NCBI GenBank assembly: GCA_964196155.1
Contig: CAXMRP010000141.1
Location: forward strand, 1-12,626
DNA from: CAXMRP01 sp964196155
GTDB lineage: Bacteria > Pseudomonadota > Alphaproteobacteria > Rhizobiales > Afifellaceae
Reading direction: 5' to 3'
DNA: 12,626 nucleotides
In this document: positions 8,275 through 12,626 of the stretch, piece by piece
Layout of the letters: each line of letters opens with the position of its first letter
How positions within the stretch are numbered: the stretch's first letter is position 1
Translations under genes and position numbers: made by a program
Notes under the pieces: generated by a model
The model's input: the letters and a program-made list of their open reading frames with translations, nothing else
Databases searched by the model: none
Told to the model about the DNA's origin: nothing

Positions 8275-9525
8275 TCATTCTGTTATTTCCGCCGTCTCCA
8301 CCACCGCGTGGAACAGCACATTGGTGCCGGCTGTCGCCCATTCGATCGAGATATCCTCGTCCTCATTGTGGGACAGGCCATCGACGCAGGGACACATGAC
8401 CATGGATGTCGGTGCGACCCGGTTGATCCAGCAGGCGTCGTGGCCGGCGCCCGAAACGATGTCGCGGTGGGAATATCCCAGCCGCTGGGCCGCATCACGG
8501 ACGGCCTTCACGCACGTCTCGTCGAAGGCCGGCGGATCAAACTGGCCGACGATTTCGGCCTCAAATTCCACTCCGAGCGCTTCGCACAGTTTCGGTGCCT
8601 CCGCCATCAGCCGGTCGACCATGCCGGTCAGCGTGTCCAGTTCGTGGCTGCGCAGATCGACAGTAAAGACCACCTTGCCGGGGATGATGTTGCGGGAATT
8701 GGGATAGACGTCGATATGCCCGATGGCGCCGACCGCGTTGGGCTGGCGGCTCATGGCAATCTCGTGCACCAGCTCGGTGATCTGGGCGAGGCCGCGACCG
8801 GCGTTGCGGCGCATCGGCATGGGCGTGGAGCCGGTATGGCTCTCCTTGCCGGTAACGGTCACCTGGATCCAGCGCAGGCCCTGTCCGTGGGTGACGACGC
8901 CGATCAGCTTGTCTTCGGCTTCCAGGATCGGGCCCTGCTCGATGTGGAGTTCGAAAAAGGCGTGCATCTTGCGCTTCCCCACTTCTTCGGCACCCTTCCA
9001 GCCGATCCGCTCCAGTTCGTCGCCAAACTTCTTGCCTTCTGCGTCGGTGCGTTCATAGGCCCAATCCTGGTCGAGTACGCCAGCGAAAACGCCCGAGGCC
9101 AGCATGGCGGGGGCGAAGCGGGTGCCTTCCTCGTTGGTCCAGTTGGTGACGACGATGGGGTGTCTGGTCTTGATACCCATGTCATTGAGGGAGCGGACGA
9201 TCTCCAGCCCGCCGAGCACGCCGAGCACACCGTCATAGCGGCCGCCGGTCGGCTGGGTGTCCAGATGCGAGCCGACATAGACCGGCAGCGCATCCGGGTC
9301 AGAGCCCTCGCGGCGGGCGAACATGGTGCCCATCTGATCGACGCTGATGGTCAGGCCGGCTTCCTCGCACCAGCGCTGGAACAGCTTGCGGCCTTCAGAA
9401 TCCTCATCGGTCAGCGTCTGCCGGTTGGAGCCGCCGCGTACGCCGGGACCGATCTCGGCAATTTCGTGGATCGACGCCCACAGCCGGTCGCCATTGATTT
9501 TCAGATTTGCACCTGGTGCCGCCAT
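8275..9525 (-). CDS. hyuC: Beta-ureidopropionase / N-carbamoyl-amino-acid hydrolase (M20-type, HyuC-like)
   Basis: Zinc-dependent amidohydrolase that removes the carbamoyl group of N-carbamoyl-beta-alanine, giving beta-alanine, CO2 and ammonia, the third step after dihydropyrimidinase. The 416-residue product has the full M20 hydantoinase/carbamoylase metal set: H87 (GSHLDTQPTGGRYDG), D98, catalytic E132 and metal ligand E133 (NEEGTRF), H194 (ELHIEQGP) and H386 (GLSHNEDE). The dimer/substrate motif ESHTGSTPMPMRRNAG near 228-243 and SGAGHDACW near 358 are also present. The ATG at 9523-9525 has AAGGGA at 9533-9538, spacer 7, and that ribosome site runs into the stop codon of the preceding cupin. 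Related enzymes include L-N-carbamoylases and allantoate amidohydrolases; the neighbouring dihydropyrimidinase and RutR favour beta-ureidopropionase. Confidence 0.93.
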   Translation of the reverse strand: MAAPGANLKINGDRLWASIHEIAEIGPGVRGGSNRQTLTDEDSEGRKLFQRWCEEAGLTISVDQMGTMFARREGSDPDALPVYVGSHLDTQPTGGRYDGVLGVLGGLEIVRSLNDMGIKTRHPIVVTNWTNEEGTRFAPAMLASGVFAGVLDQDWAYERTDAEGKKFGDELERIGWKGAEEVGKRKMHAFFELHIEQGPILEAEDKLIGVVTHGQGLRWIQVTVTGKESHTGSTPMPMRRNAGRGLAQITELVHEIAMSRQPNAVGAIGHIDVYPNSRNIIPGKVVFTVDLRSHELDTLTGMVDRLMAEAPKLCEALGVEFEAEIVGQFDPPAFDETCVKAVRDAAQRLGYSHRDIVSGAGHDACWINRVAPTSMVMCPCVDGLSHNEDEDISIEWATAGTNVLFHAVVETAEITE

Positions 9526-9532
9526 GATCCGT

Positions 9533-9538
9533 TCCCTT
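9533..9538 (-). promoter_or_regulatory. Ribosome-binding site of hyuC embedded in the cupin stop codon
   Basis: AAGGGA on the minus strand lies seven bases before the hyuC ATG and shares bases with the cupin TAA (9537-9539). Ribosomes finishing the cupin therefore stop on this site, which favours coupled translation and supports the chosen hyuC start. Confidence 0.75.
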
Positions 9539-9821
9539 ATTTCAATTCGACTTCGACGAACGACATCTCCCCGTTGCCGTCATTGATGACATTATGCTCG
9601 ACGCCCTTATCGCGCCGATAGGCGGTGCCGGCGGGCACCAGAATTTGGCGGCTGTCGCCGCCCGGTTCTTCCAGTGCCATGGCGCAGTCGGTGATCGCGG
9701 TGATAACATAGTCCATCGCGTGGGTATGCCAGCCAGTTTCAGCACCGGGCGAAAAATCGAACCGGGTTACCCGCACCCGTTCATCGTCGATCATCTGGGT
9801 GGCTGTGGCTTTTTTCCGCAT
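9537..9821 (-). CDS. Small single-domain cupin, BauB-like (beta-alanine degradation associated)
   Basis: First gene of the operon; 94 residues. Cupin motif 1 appears as GAETGWHTHAMDY with H32 and H34; the usual glutamate is replaced by D37. Motif 2 appears as PAGTAYRRDKGVEHNVIN with H76 and N80. The pattern DERVRVTRFDFSPGAETGWHTH resembles the small cupins annotated as beta-alanine degradation protein BauB, recalled from general knowledge and not checked by search. As the pathway here yields beta-alanine, a role linked to that product is plausible, but no reaction is established for the family. I chose the ATG at 9819-9821 because the open frame otherwise runs back through the operator and into rutR on the other strand, and because N-terminal family resemblance starts here. 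The ribosome site is weak (GGGA about 13 bases upstream). The next gene follows after 11 bases. Confidence 0.82.
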   Translation of the reverse strand: MRKKATATQMIDDERVRVTRFDFSPGAETGWHTHAMDYVITAITDCAMALEEPGGDSRQILVPAGTAYRRDKGVEHNVINDGNGEMSFVEVELK

Positions 9822-9852
9822 CGGTTGACGAATATCCCGGCGTTGGCGTTTC

Positions 9853-9868
9853 TTGACTAATTGGTCAA
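9853..9868. promoter_or_regulatory. RutR operator
   Basis: TTGACTAATTGGTCAA is an inverted repeat with one mismatched pair. It fits the E. coli RutR consensus TTGACCAnnTGGTCAA at 13 of 14 defined positions (T for C at position 6). It lies in the divergent gap, 32 bases before the cupin start and about 115 before rutR. RutR in E. coli binds this sequence without ligand and releases it with uracil or thymine, so the likely logic is pyrimidine-induced expression of the catabolic operon and possibly autoregulation of rutR. Confidence 0.88.
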
Positions 9869-9873
9869 ATTGT

Positions 9874-9902
9874 ACGCTAGGTTGGCGGTTCGGGCCGGTC
9901 AA
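9874..9902 (-). promoter_or_regulatory. Candidate sigma-70-type promoter of the catabolic operon
   Basis: On the minus strand TTGACC (9897-9902; 5 of 6 to the -35 consensus) is followed after 17 bases by TAGCGT (9874-9879; 3 of 6 to the -10). Transcription would start near 9867, inside the RutR operator, which suits repression. An overlapping TACAAT (9869-9874) is a better -10 but has no fitting -35. Weak, position-based prediction. Confidence 0.4.
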
Positions 9903-9915
9903 GATGAAAGTCCGG

Positions 9916-9943
9916 CGCGGCCGGCAACGGGTGTGCGGCCGCG
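9916..9943. other. GC-rich 8-bp hairpin in the divergent control region
   Basis: CGCGGCCG at 9916-9923 and CGGCCGCG at 9936-9943 form a perfect 8-bp inverted repeat around a 12-base loop, between the operator and the rutR start. If rutR transcription begins near the operator, it would fold in the rutR leader. No T-tract follows, so it is not a Rho-independent terminator. In GC-rich DNA this may be chance. Confidence 0.4.
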
Positions 9944-9982
9944 GATATTCGCCGTAATTATTCAATGGTCGCCAGTGGGTTG

Positions 9983-10663
9983 ATGTCGGAGAAACAGGTG
10001 TTCGTGTCGAATGATTTGAAGAACCGGTCGAAGGCCCAATCGCGCATTCAGACTGCCAACCGGCAGGCCATTTTGGACGGGGCGCTGGCGGTGTTTTCCA
10101 CCCACGGGTTTCGTGGCGCAACGCTGGACCAGATCGCCGCCAAAGCCGGCATGTCGAAGCCGAATCTATTGTACTATTTCGCCAACAAGGATGCGCTCTA
10201 TCTGGCGGTGCTGGAAGAGACGCTGGAGGTGTGGCTGAAACCGCTGGCCGATCTGGACCCGGATGGCGATCCGATCGGGGAAATTTCCACCTATATCGAC
10301 GCCAAGGTTGCCATGGCAATCGACAAGCCAGAAGCCTCGCGGCTGTTCGCCACCGAAGTAATTCGTGGTGCGCCGTTGATCGGTGACTTTTTGCGCGGGG
10401 CGCTGAAATCGCTGGTCGATGACAAAGCGGCCATCCTTGCCCGGTGGATCGACGAGGGCCGGATCGCCGCCTGCGATCCCCATCATCTAATCATGATGAT
10501 CTGGGCGGTGACCCAGCATTATGCCGATTTCGACGTGCAGGTGCGGGCGGTGCTGGGCGAGGGAGCCGACACGGGCGTTGAACCGGATGCCGCAACCTAT
10601 CGTGCCGAAATCAGCGATCAGATTTTGAATGTGTTCCTGAATGGCTTACGGGTCGGAAAATGA
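9983..10663 (+). CDS. rutR: TetR-family pyrimidine-responsive regulator RutR
   Basis: DNA-binding regulator controlled by uracil/thymine. Counted from ATG 9983 (226 residues), the TetR helix-turn-helix lies near 29-68 (ILDGALAVFS, ATLDQIAAKAGMSKPNLLYYF, NKDALY). The C-terminal ligand half shares with E. coli RutR, as I recall it, ASRLF..E...GAPL, the run LK.L.D.KAA..A.W, and DPHHLIMMIWAVTQHYADF. This is closer than a generic TetR match. Start choice is open: ATG 9965 adds six residues; ATG 9983 has only a poor ribosome site; GTG 9998 has GGAG at 9988-9991 with a 6-base spacer and may be the true start, removing five residues. The gene diverges from the catabolic operon across a gap containing a RutR operator, and its stop overlaps the next start as ATGA, so regulator and M20 enzyme are co-expressed. 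Confidence 0.93.
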   Translation: MSEKQVFVSNDLKNRSKAQSRIQTANRQAILDGALAVFSTHGFRGATLDQIAAKAGMSKPNLLYYFANKDALYLAVLEETLEVWLKPLADLDPDGDPIGEISTYIDAKVAMAIDKPEASRLFATEVIRGAPLIGDFLRGALKSLVDDKAAILARWIDEGRIAACDPHHLIMMIWAVTQHYADFDVQVRAVLGEGADTGVEPDAATYRAEISDQILNVFLNGLRVGK

Positions 10664-11970
10664 CGACACGCGGGCAGGATTCAAGCGATCTGGCGATTCG
10701 GGACGGGCTTGGCCCGGAAATCGATCAGCGTCGATCCGATCTTGTTGCTTTGACCCAGGACCTGATCCGCATTCCTTCGATCAATCCGCCGGGCGCTGAT
10801 TATCGCGCCTGTTGCGATTTTCTGGCTGACCGGCTGCGGCCGCAGGGGTTCGATATTTTGTTTGAGCGCGGCGAGGGCGCGCCTGGCGATACCGACGAAT
10901 TTCCGCGCTGGAATGTGATCGCGCGCAAAGAGGGTCGCGGGCCGGGCCCGTGCGTTCATTTCAACTCCCATATCGATGTGGTGGAACCGGGTGCGGGCTG
11001 GACCGTCGATCCGTTCGGCGGCGAGGAGAAAGACGGCAAAATCTATGGCCGGGGGTCTTGCGACATGAAGGGCGGGCTGACCGCCTCGATTGTCGCTGTC
11101 GAGGCGTTTTTGGCGGTCGTGCCGGGTTTTAACGGGGCGATCGAGATATCCGGTACCGCGGACGAGGAGACCGGCGGCTATGGCGGCGTGGCGCATCTGG
11201 CCGAACTGGGGCTGTTAGCGGCGCCGCGGGTTGATCATGTCATCATCCCCGAACCGCTCAACAAGGACCGGATTTGCCTTGGTCATCGCGGCCTGTGGTG
11301 GGCCGAGATCGAGACCCATGGCCGGATTGCCCACGGGTCGATGCCGTTTTTGGGCGACAGCGCCATCCGCCACATGGCGGCGGTGCTCGGGGCCATCGAA
11401 GGCGATCTGTATCCGGCGCTCGGCGAGCGGCGCACCGCCATGCCGGTAGTGCCGGAAGGGGCGCGGCAGGCCTCGCTCAATATCAATTCGCTTCATGGCG
11501 GGCTGGGCGAAGATTATGCGGGATTTCCAGCGGCGTTGGTCGCCGACAGTTGCCGGATGGTCATCGACCGGCGGTTTGGCATCGAAGAGACCATGGACGC
11601 GGTGAAGCAGGAGATGCGCGATCTTCTGGATGGGATCGGCAGGGATCGCGATGACTTTCGGTACGAACTACGCGATCTGTTTGAAATGAACCCGACTCTG
11701 ACCGATAAATCCGCGCCGGTAGTCCAGGCGGTTGATCAGGCAATTGGCGCAGTACTGGGCAAACCGGCGGAATATGTCATTTCGCCGGGCACCTATGACC
11801 AAAAACATATCGACAGGATCGGTCTCATCAAGGATTGTATCGCCTATGGGCCAGGGATACTGGACCTTGCCCACCAACCGGACGAATATGTCGGGATCGA
11901 TGATATGGTGGACAGTGCCAAGGTGATGGCACTGGCGCTGCACCGGCTTTTGAGCGGGGAAAGCGCCTGA
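10660..11970 (+). CDS. M20-family metallopeptidase / ArgE-DapE-like deacylase, substrate unknown
   Basis: Cytoplasmic dizinc amidohydrolase; 436 residues, usual for M20 enzymes of the ArgE/DapE/carboxypeptidase type. Metal and catalytic positions are complete: H104 (NSHIDVV), D135 (GSCDMKGG), E169-E170 (ADEETGG), E198 (IIPEPLN) and H405 (LAHQPDEY). H225 (GRIAHGSMP), the dimer-domain histidine, is also present. The start overlaps the rutR stop (ATGA at 10660-10663), so it is probably translated from the rutR message. It is clearly different from the HyuC-like M20 enzyme in the opposite operon: it lacks the NEEGTRF and HIEQGP motifs of the carbamoylase branch. The exact reaction is not readable from sequence; candidates are an N-acyl or N-carbamoyl amino acid, or a dipeptide delivered by the binding protein encoded downstream. 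No clear terminator separates it from that gene. Confidence 0.9.
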   Translation: MTTRGQDSSDLAIRDGLGPEIDQRRSDLVALTQDLIRIPSINPPGADYRACCDFLADRLRPQGFDILFERGEGAPGDTDEFPRWNVIARKEGRGPGPCVHFNSHIDVVEPGAGWTVDPFGGEEKDGKIYGRGSCDMKGGLTASIVAVEAFLAVVPGFNGAIEISGTADEETGGYGGVAHLAELGLLAAPRVDHVIIPEPLNKDRICLGHRGLWWAEIETHGRIAHGSMPFLGDSAIRHMAAVLGAIEGDLYPALGERRTAMPVVPEGARQASLNINSLHGGLGEDYAGFPAALVADSCRMVIDRRFGIEETMDAVKQEMRDLLDGIGRDRDDFRYELRDLFEMNPTLTDKSAPVVQAVDQAIGAVLGKPAEYVISPGTYDQKHIDRIGLIKDCIAYGPGILDLAHQPDEYVGIDDMVDSAKVMALALHRLLSGESA

Positions 11971-12034
11971 AGCGGTCGGACGCAAGATTGGCTTAAAAGC
12001 ACCGGGCCGAAGCCAGGATCGAGCGCGAAAAACA

Positions 12035-12039
12035 GGGAG
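12035..12039 (+). promoter_or_regulatory. Ribosome-binding site of the Dpp-type binding-protein gene
   Basis: GGGAG, eight bases before the ATG at 12048, fixes the start of the right-edge gene. The rest of the 77-base gap after the M20 gene shows no convincing terminator or promoter. Confidence 0.75.
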
Positions 12040-12047
12040 TAGTTTCC

Positions 12048-12626
12048 ATGAACTTTTCAATCAAGCGTGCAACACTAATGTCGGCGACGGCCTTGTTCTT
12101 GCTGGTCGGCAGCGCCCAGGCCGCCAATACCGGCCTGACGATCGGCATGCCGCTGGAGCCACCCAACCTTGACCCGACCGGCGGGGCGGCCGCCGCCATC
12201 GACGAAGTGGTTTACGCCAATATTTTTGAAGGGCTGACCCGGATCGGACCCGATGGCGCGGTGTTGCCGGCATTGGCGCAAAGCTGGACAATTTCCGACG
12301 ACGGGCTGACCTACACATTCAGCCTGCACACTGGGGTGAAATATCACGACGGCACGGACTTCGATGCCGCCGATGTGGTGTTTGCGCTGGACCGGGCGCG
12401 GGCGGAGGATTCCACAAACGCCCAAAAGGCACTGTTTGCGCCGATTGCCAGCGTTGAGGCAGTGAGCCCGGCGACAGTGAAAATTACCTTGAGCAAGCCA
12501 ACCGGTTCGTTCCTTTTCTCGATGGGTTGGGGCGATGCGGTGATTGTGGCGCCGGAAAGCGCCGACACCAACGCCACCAATCCGGTCGGCACCGGGCCGT
12601 TCAAGTTCGTCAAATGGAACAAGGGC
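12048..12626 (+). CDS. ABC transporter substrate-binding protein, family 5 (Dpp/Opp type), N-terminal 193 residues
   Basis: Periplasmic receptor of a peptide/opine/nickel-type ABC importer, cut by the right edge without a stop codon. A signal peptide (MNFSIKR, hydrophobic core, AQA cleavage near residue 25) is followed by the family 5 opening (LTIGMPLEPPNLDPTGG), then VVYANIFEGLTRIGPDG, PALAQSWTISDDGLTYTF, HTGVKYHDGTDFDAADVVF and the PVGTGPFKFVKW motif near the break. Full members are about 500-530 residues, so roughly 40% is present. The ATG is set by GGGAG at 12035-12039. It follows the M20 gene by 77 bases on the same strand, suggesting a transporter operon working with that enzyme; permease and ATPase genes would be expected beyond the window. 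Ligand unknown. Confidence 0.92.
   Translation, partial: MNFSIKRATLMSATALFLLVGSAQAANTGLTIGMPLEPPNLDPTGGAAAAIDEVVYANIFEGLTRIGPDGAVLPALAQSWTISDDGLTYTFSLHTGVKYHDGTDFDAADVVFALDRARAEDSTNAQKALFAPIASVEAVSPATVKITLSKPTGSFLFSMGWGDAVIVAPESADTNATNPVGTGPFKFVKWNKG

Noticed and set aside
7377..8399. A 340-codon open frame on the plus strand opposite hydA
   Set aside because: Antisense to dihydropyrimidinase with all metal ligands in place; glycine-, histidine- and aspartate-rich shadow composition, no domain seen.
8215..9621. A 468-codon open frame on the plus strand opposite hyuC and the end of the cupin gene
   Set aside because: It lies antisense to a gene with a complete set of catalytic motifs, its translation shows no recognisable domain, and long antisense open frames are expected opposite GC-rich coding DNA.
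9822..10319. Upstream extension of the cupin to a 260-residue protein
   Set aside because: The extension would cross the RutR operator and run antisense into rutR; its low-complexity arginine/proline-rich sequence has no cupin character.
11990..12014. GGCTT...AAGCC as a terminator between the M20 gene and the Dpp-type gene
   Set aside because: Only a 5-bp stem with a 15-base loop and no T-tract after it.
1..12626. Defence system, prophage, integrative element, CRISPR array or tRNA
   Set aside because: All plausible genes are metabolic, transport or regulatory; no transposase, integrase, direct-repeat array or tRNA-like fold was seen, and composition is uniform throughout.

Overview
The window looks like chromosomal DNA of an alphaproteobacterium, most likely in the Hyphomicrobiales (Rhizobiales). 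It is GC-rich with tightly packed, translationally coupled genes. The pyruvate carboxylase at the left edge aligns by its key residues with the Rhizobium etli enzyme at a constant offset of 258 residues. The genus cannot be named from sequence alone.

Layout: (1) Bases 1-2695, plus strand: the last 897 codons of pyruvate carboxylase, cut by the left edge. (2) Bases 2733-2758: a strong hairpin terminator shared by two convergent transcripts. (3) Bases 9821 down to 2784, minus strand: a seven-gene operon with very small gaps or overlaps. It reads, in transcription order, a small BauB-like cupin, a beta-ureidopropionase/N-carbamoyl-amino-acid hydrolase, a dihydropyrimidinase, an ABC transporter ATPase, two membrane permeases and an NMT1/THI5-like periplasmic binding protein. 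(4) Bases 9822-9982: the divergent control region, holding a near-perfect RutR operator. (5) Bases 9983-11970, plus strand: rutR and an M20 metallopeptidase/deacylase overlapping by ATGA. (6) From 12048 to the right edge: the start of a family 5 (Dpp/Opp-type) solute-binding protein. No stretch longer than about 160 bases is without a gene.

Proposed biology: this is a RutR-controlled module for reductive pyrimidine use. An ABC importer brings in a pyrimidine or pyrimidine-like compound. Dihydropyrimidinase opens the dihydropyrimidine ring to an N-carbamoyl-beta-amino acid. The HyuC-like hydrolase releases beta-alanine (or beta-aminoisobutyrate), CO2 and ammonia. The cupin resembles proteins tied to beta-alanine breakdown. 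The first enzyme of the reductive route, dihydropyrimidine dehydrogenase (PreT/PreA), is not in the window, so it is either encoded elsewhere or the importer takes up dihydropyrimidines or hydantoins directly. The M20 enzyme coupled to rutR, and the second binding protein after it, have no assigned place in the pathway and are the most open questions. I found no rRNA, tRNA, CRISPR array, insertion sequence or phage gene.
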